Assembly: GCF_003335585.1 (NCBI RefSeq)
Contig: NZ_QBFD01000015.1
Span: 588,370 to 652,369, forward strand
Source: Sulfitobacter sp. DFL-14
GTDB taxonomy: Bacteria; Pseudomonadota; Alphaproteobacteria; Rhodobacterales; Rhodobacteraceae
Direction: 5' to 3'
DNA: 64,000 bases
Part shown: in pieces, positions 56,133-64,000 of the stretch
Numbering within the stretch: position 1 is the stretch's first letter
How the letters are laid out: the number at the start of each line of letters is the position of its first letter
The notes under the pieces: generated by a model
Seen by the model: the letters and a program-made list of their open reading frames with translations, nothing else
Database searches by the model: none
Told to the model about the DNA's origin: nothing
Made by a program: the position numbers and the translations under genes

Positions 56133-57086
56133 CTATTCTTCCTTCAAGGGCCGCGCCAACAGGATTGCCATGGCGCTGGAGACATTTTGCCTGTTCTCGA
56201 TCAGCGCCGCAACCACGGCTGTGATCGGCAGGTCCAGCCCGGAGTCCTGGGCAAGGGCGTGGACCGCGCGCGCGGTTGCGGCCCCTTCCACCGTGATGCT
56301 CTGGTCAAACGGGCGCCCCTCGCCGATGGATTGTCCCAGCCGGTAATTGCGGGACTGGGCGGAGGTGCAGGTCAGGACCAGATCGCCAAAGCCGGAGAGG
56401 CCGGCAAGCGTATCGGGCTGCGCATCGAGGTGCCGCGCCAGACGCGTCATTTCGGCAAAGCCACGGGTCAGCAGCGCGGCGCGGGCGCTTTCGCCCAGAC
56501 CGGCCCCCATTGCGGCGCCACAGGCGATGGCGATCACATTCTTCAGCGCGCCGCCCAGTTCCGCGCCGATGGTGTCGGTTGTGCGGTAAAGCCGCAGATT
56601 ATCGGTTGTCAGAGCCTTTTGCAGCGCCTTTGCTGTTGTGTCGTCCGCGCAGCCAAGGGTCAGCGCTGTTGGCAGGCCACGGGCAATGTCGCTGGCAAAG
56701 CTGGGCCCGGTCAGGATTGCCGCTGTCGCCTGCGGCACTTCCTGAGCGATGATGGAAACCGGGCCAAGGCCGGTGCCGATCTCCATTCCCTTGCAGCAGG
56801 CCACCAATTGTTTGCCCGTCAAAAGTGCTGCATGTTCACGCAGCATGTCGCGTAGTTTCTGCATCGGTACGGCAATCAGCAGGATCGGGGCCTGCGCCGC
56901 CTCTTGCAGGTTGCCGGTGACCTTCAGGGACGGGGGAAAGCGGCAATCCGGCAGGCGGGCCGCATTCTGCCGGGATATCTGCATATCGCCCACATCGCGC
57001 GCCCAGAGGGTCACGAGGCCTTTGTTGCCCAGTGAAATCGCTAGGGCTGTCCCGAAGGCACCCGCGCCCAGAACCGAGATGCTCAT
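56133..57086 (-). CDS. gpsA: NAD(P)H-dependent glycerol-3-phosphate dehydrogenase
   Basis: Makes sn-glycerol-3-phosphate for phospholipid synthesis. The 317-residue protein has the nucleotide loop [13 protein letters not shown] (about residues 4-16), the catalytic Lys in [12 protein letters not shown], and [16 protein letters not shown]. It overlaps tsaD by 4 nt. Confidence 0.95.
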   Translation of the reverse strand: MSISVLGAGAFGTALAISLGNKGLVTLWARDVGDMQISRQNAARLPDCRFPPSLKVTGNLQEAAQAPILLIAVPMQKLRDMLREHAALLTGKQLVACCKGMEIGTGLGPVSIIAQEVPQATAAILTGPSFASDIARGLPTALTLGCADDTTAKALQKALTTDNLRLYRTTDTIGAELGGALKNVIAIACGAAMGAGLGESARAALLTRGFAEMTRLARHLDAQPDTLAGLSGFGDLVLTCTSAQSRNYRLGQSIGEGRPFDQSITVEGAATARAVHALAQDSGLDLPITAVVAALIENRQNVSSAMAILLARPLKEE

Positions 57087-58171
57087 GCCTTGGCTCCTTT
57101 CTTGCCGCTGCCCAACATGGGTGCCTGAACCCGGTCCAATGGCCAGCGGGGCCGCGCGGACAGGGTCATGTCATCGGGCGGGCGTGTCCCCGCCTGTTCG
57201 GCTGCCGCAAATGCAATCATCGCCGCATTGTCGGTGCACAGCGCAAGCGGCGGCGCCACGAACTTGGCGTTGAAGTGGCTCGAAACAGTCTCTAACGCGG
57301 CACGTATTGCCTGATTTGCCGCCACGCCCCCGGCAACGCAAAAGCTGCGTTCGCCATCGGCTGTATAGGTTTCCAGCGCACGGCGGCTTTTTTCGGACAG
57401 GACATCAACCACAGCTGCCTGAAAGCCTGCCGCCAGATCGGCCTGATCCTGCCGGGTCAGGCCAGACTGCTGTGCCAGCAGGCTGTCGCGTGTCCGAAGC
57501 ACTGCCGTCTTGAGACCTGAAAAAGACATGTCGCACCCGGGCCGGTCCAGCAGCGGACGGGGGAAGGCAAAGCGGTTCCTGTCACCTGAGCGCGCGGTTT
57601 CCTCTATCGCGGGGCCGCCGGGCTGCGGCAGGCCGATCAGGCGGGCGATCTTGTCGAATGCTTCGCCGGGCGCGTCGTCGATTGTTCCGCCAAGGCGGTT
57701 GAACCGATCCGGGCCGGAGACCAGGAGAAACTGGCAATGCCCGCCGGAGACCAGCAACATGAGATAGGGATAGGCGACGCCATCTGTCAGCCGGGGGGTC
57801 AGCGCATGGCCCGCCAGATGGTTCACGCCGTAAAGCGGCTTGCCCGTCGCGGCGGCCAGCCCCTTTGCGCACATCACGCCGGAGACCACCCCCCCGATGA
57901 GCCCCGGACCGGCCGTGACGGCAATGCCGTCAATCTGCGACAGCGTCATATTCGCCTGTGTCAGAGCCTGTTCCACGCAGATATCCAGCTTTTCGGCATG
58001 GGCACGCGCCGCGATTTCCGGGACAACACCGCCATAGGCGGCATGAAGCTCTGCCTGGCCCAGAACGACGGAAGACAGAACCTGCGCCCCGTCCTCGCCA
58101 ACCCGCACGATTGCGGCGGCGGTGTCGTCGCAACTGCTTTCCAGTCCGAGGATCGTCTGTGATGGCTGCAT
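57083..58171 (-). CDS. tsaD: tRNA N6-adenosine threonylcarbamoyltransferase TsaD
   Basis: Transfers the threonylcarbamoyl group in t6A37 tRNA modification. The 362-residue protein begins [16 protein letters not shown], has the metal-binding HLAGHALTP (about residues 117-125) and VSGGHCQF, then GGPAIEETA and [12 protein letters not shown]. The ATG at 58171 follows GGAAAG; a much longer open frame upstream overlaps the divergent hemD gene and is not supported. It pairs functionally with tsaE at 38102. Confidence 0.95.
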   Translation of the reverse strand: MQPSQTILGLESSCDDTAAAIVRVGEDGAQVLSSVVLGQAELHAAYGGVVPEIAARAHAEKLDICVEQALTQANMTLSQIDGIAVTAGPGLIGGVVSGVMCAKGLAAATGKPLYGVNHLAGHALTPRLTDGVAYPYLMLLVSGGHCQFLLVSGPDRFNRLGGTIDDAPGEAFDKIARLIGLPQPGGPAIEETARSGDRNRFAFPRPLLDRPGCDMSFSGLKTAVLRTRDSLLAQQSGLTRQDQADLAAGFQAAVVDVLSEKSRRALETYTADGERSFCVAGGVAANQAIRAALETVSSHFNAKFVAPPLALCTDNAAMIAFAAAEQAGTRPPDDMTLSARPRWPLDRVQAPMLGSGKKGAKA

Positions 58172-58244
58172 GGGCTTTCCGTTGCAGGGCTGTTTCAGGG
58201 CAGGTAACACTGGTTCATTCCTCAAACAATGGCCGGACAAGATC

Positions 58245-58949
58245 ATGACCAAGCCGATCCTGTTGCTGACCCGACCAAAGGAAAGCTCATTTTGTTTTTT
58301 TGTCAGCCTGAGGCCGGAGATTGCTGCAAAGGCCCGGCTGATCGTATCGCCCTTGCTTGAGATCCTGGGCACCGGGGTGCAGCCGGATCTGTCCGGGGTC
58401 CGGGGCGTGATTTTCTCCTCTGCCAATGCTGTCGGATTTGCGCCTTTGGGGCAGGGCAGGGCGGCGTTCTGCGTTGGTGAGAGGACGCAGGCCGCCGCAG
58501 AGAAGCGGGATTGGAAAGTCAAACAGGTCAGCGCAACTGCCGGGGAACTGCTGGCTGACCTGGATATGGCGCTGATCGAAGGGCCAGTGATGCATCTTGC
58601 CGGTCGGCATCTGCGGATGGATATCGTGTCGGCATTGCGCAGCCGTGGTGTCACGGCAACTTGCGTGACGGTCTATGACCAGAAGCCGCTGCCATTGAGC
58701 GATGAGGCGCAATCCGCGATGGCCGGAACAGCACCTGTGATCGCTCCCTTGTTTTCTCCGCGCAGCGCATCACATTTTGTCGAACAGGCCGGTGATCTGG
58801 CGCGGGTCCATGCGGTTGTGATCAGTCCGGCTGTAGCTGCGGTGTTGCCTGAGGGCGCTTGTGCTTCAATCCAGGTCGCGCAGCAGCCAACTGGCCTGGA
58901 AATGCGGCGTAGTGTGGAAAAGCTGTTGGCTGATTGCCGCTTGGCTTGA
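58245..58949 (+). CDS. hemD: Uroporphyrinogen-III synthase
   Basis: Cyclises hydroxymethylbilane to uroporphyrinogen III in heme synthesis. This family is poorly conserved; the 234 residues start [10 protein letters not shown] and include [13 protein letters not shown] and [16 protein letters not shown], which match the two-domain HemD fold. Context is the stronger evidence: it is divergent from tsaD and precedes mic60 and hemY, a known alphaproteobacterial arrangement. Confidence 0.85.
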   Translation: MTKPILLLTRPKESSFCFFVSLRPEIAAKARLIVSPLLEILGTGVQPDLSGVRGVIFSSANAVGFAPLGQGRAAFCVGERTQAAAEKRDWKVKQVSATAGELLADLDMALIEGPVMHLAGRHLRMDIVSALRSRGVTATCVTVYDQKPLPLSDEAQSAMAGTAPVIAPLFSPRSASHFVEQAGDLARVHAVVISPAVAAVLPEGACASIQVAQQPTGLEMRRSVEKLLADCRLA

Positions 58950-59024
58950 AGCTGGTCGCGGTTGCCGGATAAGGTTGGCAGGTCTAGCTGGTCGGTATGA
59001 TCAGAATCGGAAAGGTGGGGCAGA

Positions 59025-60407
59025 GTGGCGAGCGGTAAAAAGACAGGCACAACAAAAGGTCCGGCGGCGGAAACGTCCAAAGATGAGGCTGCCAAGCCCG
59101 CCACAGCCAGAAAGACCGCGCCGAAGACTACTGCAAAGAAGCCCGTGATCGCCGAGACCGCTGGCGCAACTGACAAGACAGCCGATACGCCGACATCCAG
59201 CGCCAGCGCGGCGGCAAAGAAGAGTGCCGCAGCGAAACCGGCCGCAAAGGTCGAGACTCCGGCAGAAAAGAGCGCGGTAAAAGCTGCGGCAAGCAGCCCT
59301 GCGGTGACGGCGCAAGATACCGCTGAGGAAAAACCATCGGCACCGGATAGCGATTCAAAAACCTCTGAGACCGGCAAGGCCGCGGCGCCCAAGGACAACT
59401 GGTCGGCGTTCCAACCGACCCGCGATGTGATTTCGACTACAACCGGGGCCGGATCGACACCGCCGCCGCCGTCGCCAACGGAAAAGAAGTCCGGCAGCAT
59501 GTTCCTGCCGCTTGTGCTGGGTGGTGTGGTTGCGGCGGCCCTGGGGTTTGCCGCGTCAGAGGCGAACCTTCTTGGATTGCGCAGCCAGGGTGGTGATCTG
59601 CGCAGCGAGCTTGAAAAGCAGTCAGCCGAGATTGCGGCCCTGAAAGATGCAGCGCCGCCCCAGATCGACCTGAGCGGTCTGGAACAGGAAATCGCCGGGT
59701 TGTCGGATAATGTGCAATCCTTCGAGAGCCGGATTGCGGCACTTGAGGCGCGCCCGGTTGCGTCATCCGGCGATGGTGGCGGTGGTGATACATCTGCCTA
59801 TTCCGCCGAGCTGGCGCAGATGCAGGCCGCACTGGAAAAACAGCGGTCCGAGATCGAGGGATTGCTCAAGAATGCGCAGAGCATCGAGGAGGCGACAGCC
59901 GCATCCGCGCGCGCCGCTGCTGTTCAGGCAGGCGTGAGCAAATTGACGGCTGCGATCGGCACGGGATCAGCCTATGACGGGGCTCTGGAGGCGCTCAAGG
60001 AAGCGGGCGTGAATGACTTGCCGCAACCGCTGGCCGACGGTGCCGCTGACGGGGTCGTCACGCTGAACAACCTGCAAAGCCGGTTTCCCGATGCGGCCCG
60101 CAGCGCATTGGCTGCAGCACGGGCAGGCGGGTTTGATGCCCAGGACACCGGCGGTGTGACCGGCTTCCTGCGGCGGCAGCTTGGCGCGCGGTCGGTTGAA
60201 CCGCGTGAAGGGTCCGACCCCGATGCGGTTCTGTCCCGTGCAGAAGCCGCGGTGCGGGATGGCCGCCTGTCCGTCGCGCTGGAAGAAATCGGTACCCTGC
60301 CCGAGGAGGCACAGTCTGCCATGTCCGACTGGATTTCCGACGCGCGCCGCCGCGCCGCAGTCGAAGCTGCGGTCAATGACCTGTCACAAAGCCTGACGGC
60401 AAACTGA
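59025..60407 (+). CDS. Mic60/mitofilin-like inner-membrane protein (COG4223)
   Basis: Alphaproteobacterial homologue of mitochondrial Mic60, which shapes inner membranes. The 460 residues comprise a long Ala/Lys/Thr-rich disordered head (1-145), one transmembrane helix (FLPLVLGGVVAAALGFAA, about 160-177), a coiled-coil (about 190-310) and the C-terminal mitofilin-like domain (FLRRQLGARSVEPREGSD then DAVLSRAEAAVRDGRLS). The GTG start at 59025 has AAAGG upstream. Placed between hemD and hemY as in relatives. Confidence 0.85.
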   Translation: MASGKKTGTTKGPAAETSKDEAAKPATARKTAPKTTAKKPVIAETAGATDKTADTPTSSASAAAKKSAAAKPAAKVETPAEKSAVKAAASSPAVTAQDTAEEKPSAPDSDSKTSETGKAAAPKDNWSAFQPTRDVISTTTGAGSTPPPPSPTEKKSGSMFLPLVLGGVVAAALGFAASEANLLGLRSQGGDLRSELEKQSAEIAALKDAAPPQIDLSGLEQEIAGLSDNVQSFESRIAALEARPVASSGDGGGGDTSAYSAELAQMQAALEKQRSEIEGLLKNAQSIEEATAASARAAAVQAGVSKLTAAIGTGSAYDGALEALKEAGVNDLPQPLADGAADGVVTLNNLQSRFPDAARSALAAARAGGFDAQDTGGVTGFLRRQLGARSVEPREGSDPDAVLSRAEAAVRDGRLSVALEEIGTLPEEAQSAMSDWISDARRRAAVEAAVNDLSQSLTAN

Positions 60408-60420
60408 GGAGACCCCGATT

Positions 60421-61920
60421 ATGCTGTGGTCATTGATTAAGATCGTCTTGTTCGTTGCCGTCGTGGGGGCCCTGGCCTGGGGCGCCGGGTTTCTGTTGGA
60501 AAGCCAGGGTGGCGTACAGCTGACCTTGCTGGGAACGGAATACAGTTTCGGACCACTGCAATCCGTCATTGCGGTGATCTTCCTGCTGCTGGCGGTCTGG
60601 GTGCTGCTCAAGATCCTGGCCCTGCTGCTGGCTGTCTGGCACTTCCTTAACGGGGATGAGACTGCGCTGACCCGCTATTTCGACCGGAATCGCGAACGCA
60701 AGGGGTTCGAGGCGCTTTCCGAAGGGTTGATGGCGCTGGCCAGTGGTGAAGGAAAGGTGGCGATGTCGAAAGCCGCGAAGGCTGACAAATACCTGAACCG
60801 ACCGGCGCTGACCAATCTTCTGACCGCGCAGGCAGCGGAACTGGCAGGCGACCGCCACAAGGCCGAGGAAACCTATCGCAAGCTGGTCGCCGATGAGGCA
60901 ACCCGGTTTGTCGGGGTGCGTGGGATCATGAAGCAGAAGCTGGCGGAGGGCGATACGGAAACGGCCCTTCAACTGGCCGAAAAGGCATTTGCACTGAAAC
61001 CGAAACATGAGGAAACCGGTGATGTGCTCTTGCGGCTTCAGGCAGAGAAGGAAGACTGGGCCGGTGCCCGCAAGACACTGAGCATGAAGCTGAAGAACGG
61101 CCAGCTGCCGCGTGACGTGCACAAGCGCCGCGATGCCGTGCTGGCGTTGTCAGAGGCGCGGGAGGTCTTTGCAGAAGGCAACGACATCGAGGCACGCGAA
61201 GAGGCGATCGAGGCCAACCGCCTGTCGCCCGACCTGATCCCGGCGGCTGTCATGGCGGCGCAGGGGTATATTGCGCAGAACAAGCCGCGCTATGCCGCGC
61301 GGGTTCTGGCAAAGGCCTGGAGCGTTCATCCGCACCCCGATCTTGCCGCGGCGTTTGCCGCCATTGAACCGGATGAAAAACCGGCGGCGCGCATCAAGAG
61401 GTTCGCCGCGCTGACCAAGTCTCAGCCGGGGCATCCGGAGACCAAGATGCTGCAATCGGAACTGCACATCGCGAACGAAGATTTTCCCGCCGCCCGCCGC
61501 GCGCTGGGCAAGCTTGCCGAAGAAGACCCGACTGCACGCTCGGTCACGCTGATGGCGGCGATAGAACGGGGTGAGGGGGCTTCGGACACCATTGTCAAAG
61601 GATGGCTGGCACGCGCGCTGACGGTGTCGCGGGGGCCGCAGTGGATCTGCGACAATTGCCAGCACATCCATGCCAGCTGGAAACCCATCTGCGAGAACTG
61701 CAAGAGCTTTGACACGCTGGCCTGGAAGACACCCCCCATGTCCGAGGTTGCGATGCCGGGCGGCGTCCAGATGTTGCCACTGATTGTCGGCACTGCGGAT
61801 GATCAGGCAGGCGCCGATGGCGCAGGCAAGATCGCGACACGCAGCGACATCGAGGATGTTGACCTGATTGTCGAAGGCGACGAACCGCGCGCGGAAGAGG
61901 ACAAGCAGGCGTCGCCCTGA
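60421..61920 (+). CDS. hemY: HemY-like TPR membrane protein with C-terminal zinc ribbon
   Basis: Inner-membrane protein of the HemY N-terminal family, next to heme genes; it is not the oxygen-dependent protoporphyrinogen oxidase of the same name. The 499 residues have two N-terminal helices (about 4-26 and 42-70), TPR-type repeats (about 110-385), then two CxxC pairs (ICDNCQHIH and ICENCKSF, about 422-444) forming a probable zinc ribbon. It starts 13 bp after mic60. Confidence 0.9.
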   Translation: MLWSLIKIVLFVAVVGALAWGAGFLLESQGGVQLTLLGTEYSFGPLQSVIAVIFLLLAVWVLLKILALLLAVWHFLNGDETALTRYFDRNRERKGFEALSEGLMALASGEGKVAMSKAAKADKYLNRPALTNLLTAQAAELAGDRHKAEETYRKLVADEATRFVGVRGIMKQKLAEGDTETALQLAEKAFALKPKHEETGDVLLRLQAEKEDWAGARKTLSMKLKNGQLPRDVHKRRDAVLALSEAREVFAEGNDIEAREEAIEANRLSPDLIPAAVMAAQGYIAQNKPRYAARVLAKAWSVHPHPDLAAAFAAIEPDEKPAARIKRFAALTKSQPGHPETKMLQSELHIANEDFPAARRALGKLAEEDPTARSVTLMAAIERGEGASDTIVKGWLARALTVSRGPQWICDNCQHIHASWKPICENCKSFDTLAWKTPPMSEVAMPGGVQMLPLIVGTADDQAGADGAGKIATRSDIEDVDLIVEGDEPRAEEDKQASP

Positions 61921-62158
61921 AACGGGCCTCGCCGGACGCTGTCACAAGTGACGCCGCGCCGATGCGCGGGGCGCTGGCGCTGCGTTGATATCAGCCTGAC
62001 ATCACCATACTGACTCCTGATTGTTTAATTGACATCAAATGTTCAATTAAAAGTAGAATTTCTTTCCGGTATTTCGGGAAATCGAGGACAATTTTTTCTA
62101 GAAATCCTCGAAGCGAAATAATACCAATGAGTTATGCATAATGTGAGGATAAGAATTC
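61921..62158. promoter_or_regulatory. Upstream region of the RTX gene with two dyads
   Basis: This 238-bp gap is much more A/T-rich than its surroundings from 62010 on. It holds the inverted repeat TTTAATTGA (62024-62032) / TCAATTAAA (62043-62051), a CGAGGA/TCCTCG dyad with an A/T-rich loop near 62092-62119, and the palindrome TTATGCATAA (62132-62141). AGGAT lies near the RTX start. A regulated promoter is likely; the regulator is unknown. Confidence 0.45.
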
Positions 62159-64000
62159 ATGCTGAATATACAGTTTTTCCAATCGATAGACGATCTCTTC
62201 GAACTGGCTTTTTACGATCCGATTGACGACGAATTCGATGTTGACCTGCAAAACTGGTCTTCAACTGAAATCAACGTGGTGAACCCAATTACCGGGTGGA
62301 CAACCTCGATTACCGGCAGCGGTTTCTCCAATCCTGAAGTGACGCTGACCGGTGTCGTCAACACGCTCGAAATCCGTGATCAGAACGGTGACCTGGTCGC
62401 GTCCTTCAGCAATGCCAACTGGGCTCTTGCGGCGTTCATCAACGCCATGGAGGAGATGCTGATCAATGACAATGAGGGGCCGTTCAACGACCTGCTGAAC
62501 CTTCAGCCGATCAATGTGGACGCCAGTGCATCCAACGGTGCGATCGAGGGTTACCTCGACGGCGTGACCGTGCCGGTGACGGCAACAGGATCCGATTTCA
62601 ACGATACGCTTGTCGGCGGTGACGGCAACGACACCCTGCTGGGCGGCGACGGATCTGACGAGATCCGCGGCGGAAATGGCAATGATTCCATCAACCCCGG
62701 CGACAACACCGATTTCGACTATATCTTTACCGGAGCCGGCAATGACACTGTCAACCTGGGCGATATCCAGGTCGGGTTTGTTGAGATCGACCACCGTGAT
62801 CTGAATGCCGGGATCACTGCAACCATCAATGGCAACACCAATACCGGGACGATCAACAAGGGCGCGAACGGCACGACAACCATTCTGGATGTTGCGGGTA
62901 CGATGTTCTCCGACGGTTTCCTGCTGACCGGGTCGAACCATGACGACACGTTTAATGTGACCGTGGCAAATGGCGGATGGATGTCGCTGCGCGGTCTCGA
63001 CGGCGTGGACAACTATGTGATCAACCCGAGTTCCGGCAATGTGCGCATCGATTTCCGCTCCAACTCCGTGCAAAATGGCGTGAATGTGAACCTGGCCACC
63101 GGTGTCATTGCCAACGATGGCTTTGGCAACGCGGAAACGATTTCCGGGAACGGTTCTGTTTGGGAAATCCGCGGCACCCACTTCAATGACACCATGACCG
63201 GCAGCAACGGCAACGAAAGCTTTATCGGGCTTGCCGGGAATGACAACATCAACGGGGGTGGCGGTTTCGACCGGCTGCGGTTCGACAGCGGTGCGAATGT
63301 CACCAGCCTGTTTGTCGACATGCAGAACGGGACGGCCAGCGGTTTCGCCAACGGGGTTGCCCTGAACACGACCTTCACCGGGATCGAACATATCCGCGGG
63401 ACGCGCAATGGCGACAACATCATCGGTGCCGATGGCGGTGTCCGGATCGAGAGCTTTCAGGGCAATGACACGCTGGCCGGTGGCAATGGCAACGACACAG
63501 TCGACGGCGGCACCGGCAACGATACGTTGAACGGTGTAGCCGGGAATGACGTCATTCGCGCCGGGGTCGGCAACGATTTGGCAGATGGCGGTGACGGTAA
63601 CGATGCGCTGTTCGGTGATGGCGGGTTTGACACCATGTACGGCGGTGCGGGCGATGACACGGTCGATGGCGGTAACGGTGCCGATTCACTCTATGGCGGT
63701 GCGGGCAACGACCTGATCATCGGCTCCGACGGCTTTGACCAGCTTTTCGGTGAAGCGGGCAACGACACGCTTCAGGGCGGCAATACCAATGATTACCTCT
63801 TTGGCGGTGACGGGAACGACCTGCTTTTGGGCGGTCTGAACATCGGCACATCCACCGAGCTGCTGGACGGCGGTGCGGGCAACGACACGCTGCGGGGCGA
63901 GGGCGGGTTTGACCTGCTGCGCGGTGGCGACGGCGATGACGTGCTGGATGGCGGCAATCAGGCGGACAACCTGTACGGCGATGCCGGGAACGACACGCTG
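62159..64000 (+). CDS. RTX-type calcium-binding repeat protein (partial, 3' end outside window)
   Basis: Open frame of 614 codons from ATG 62159 to the right edge without a stop. The N-terminal 145 residues (MLNIQFFQSIDDLFEL onwards) have no recognised domain and no Sec signal, as expected for type I secretion. The rest is rich in nonapeptide glycine-aspartate repeats (GGDGNDTL, GGAGNDTL-like) in blocks at about 148-180, 345-365 and 430-614, which form calcium-binding beta-rolls. An intervening region (about 185-340) is a beta-helical-looking stretch. The C-terminal secretion signal and any catalytic domain would lie beyond the window. Confidence 0.9.
   Translation, partial: MLNIQFFQSIDDLFELAFYDPIDDEFDVDLQNWSSTEINVVNPITGWTTSITGSGFSNPEVTLTGVVNTLEIRDQNGDLVASFSNANWALAAFINAMEEMLINDNEGPFNDLLNLQPINVDASASNGAIEGYLDGVTVPVTATGSDFNDTLVGGDGNDTLLGGDGSDEIRGGNGNDSINPGDNTDFDYIFTGAGNDTVNLGDIQVGFVEIDHRDLNAGITATINGNTNTGTINKGANGTTTILDVAGTMFSDGFLLTGSNHDDTFNVTVANGGWMSLRGLDGVDNYVINPSSGNVRIDFRSNSVQNGVNVNLATGVIANDGFGNAETISGNGSVWEIRGTHFNDTMTGSNGNESFIGLAGNDNINGGGGFDRLRFDSGANVTSLFVDMQNGTASGFANGVALNTTFTGIEHIRGTRNGDNIIGADGGVRIESFQGNDTLAGGNGNDTVDGGTGNDTLNGVAGNDVIRAGVGNDLADGGDGNDALFGDGGFDTMYGGAGDDTVDGGNGADSLYGGAGNDLIIGSDGFDQLFGEAGNDTLQGGNTNDYLFGGDGNDLLLGGLNIGTSTELLDGGAGNDTLRGEGGFDLLRGGDGDDVLDGGNQADNLYGDAGNDTL

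Noticed and set aside
62600..64000. Tandem DNA repeats resembling a repeat array or CRISPR
   Set aside because: They are degenerate in-frame codons for glycine-aspartate RTX nonapeptides, not spacer-separated identical repeats.

Overview
This 64 kb window is chromosomal DNA of an alphaproteobacterium, almost certainly a member of the Rhodobacterales (Roseobacter group). The evidence is the origin-proximal gene block parB-parA-rsmG-mnmG-mnmE-rho facing maf-aroE-coaE-dnaQ, the regB/senC-regA redox cassette, and the hemD-mic60-hemY cluster. Sixty protein-coding genes are supported. The malic enzyme gene at the left edge and the RTX gene at the right edge run off the window. No rRNA, tRNA or CRISPR array was seen.

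Layout. 1-3.2 kb: malic enzyme start and a GT61-type glycosyltransferase. 3.3-10.2 kb: mutS, grpE-hrcA (heat shock), then rph-rdgB-hemW as an overlapping operon. 10.2-17.5 kb: a leftward operon for segregation and tRNA modification (mnmE-mnmG-rsmG-parA-parB), with two perfect parS sites inside the starts of mnmG and rsmG, plus rho and hemJ. 17.5-17.9 kb: a 404-bp intergenic region with DnaA-box-like sequences, an AT-rich tract and a perfect CtrA motif. Genes diverge from it on both sides, so it is the best candidate for oriC. 17.9-24.05 kb: maf-aroE-coaE-dnaQ, secB, fxsA, and a Tim44-like/mltA/smr operon. 24.05-24.31 kb: a 262-bp transposon-like element with 30-bp terminal inverted repeats and two internal hairpins, inserted between two stop codons. 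24.3-30.1 kb: an MFS transporter, hslU and hslV separated by a patatin lipoprotein gene on the other strand, an unrecognised gene and trxA.

30.1-40.1 kb: a long leftward operon divL-like, tsaE, amgK, murU, addB, addA, covering cell-cycle signalling, tRNA modification, cell-wall recycling and recombination repair. The PAS protein at its head lacks a kinase domain and has a perfect CtrA motif just upstream. 40.2-42.9 kb: regB divergent from senC-regA. 42.9-50.4 kb: an apparent inserted island. It carries a DeoR regulator, a sugar ABC transporter, araD and araB, preceded by relics of a tctA gene and possibly an IS6-type transposase, and bracketed by two copies of the 3' end of regA. 50.4-53.4 kb: GNAT, HD hydrolase, a small periplasmic protein and ahcY. 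53.5-58.2 kb: PRC-barrel, DUF2853, DUF1761, EVE, YCII, gpsA and tsaD. 58.2-61.9 kb: hemD, mic60 and hemY. 62.2-64 kb: start of an RTX-type calcium-binding repeat protein.

The most noteworthy items are the hairpin-rich mobile element, the regA-tail duplication flanking the pentose island, the two CtrA motifs (putative oriC and divL-like promoter), and a hairpin that would hide the ribosome binding site of ahcY. Functions come from motif recognition by eye; no database search was possible.
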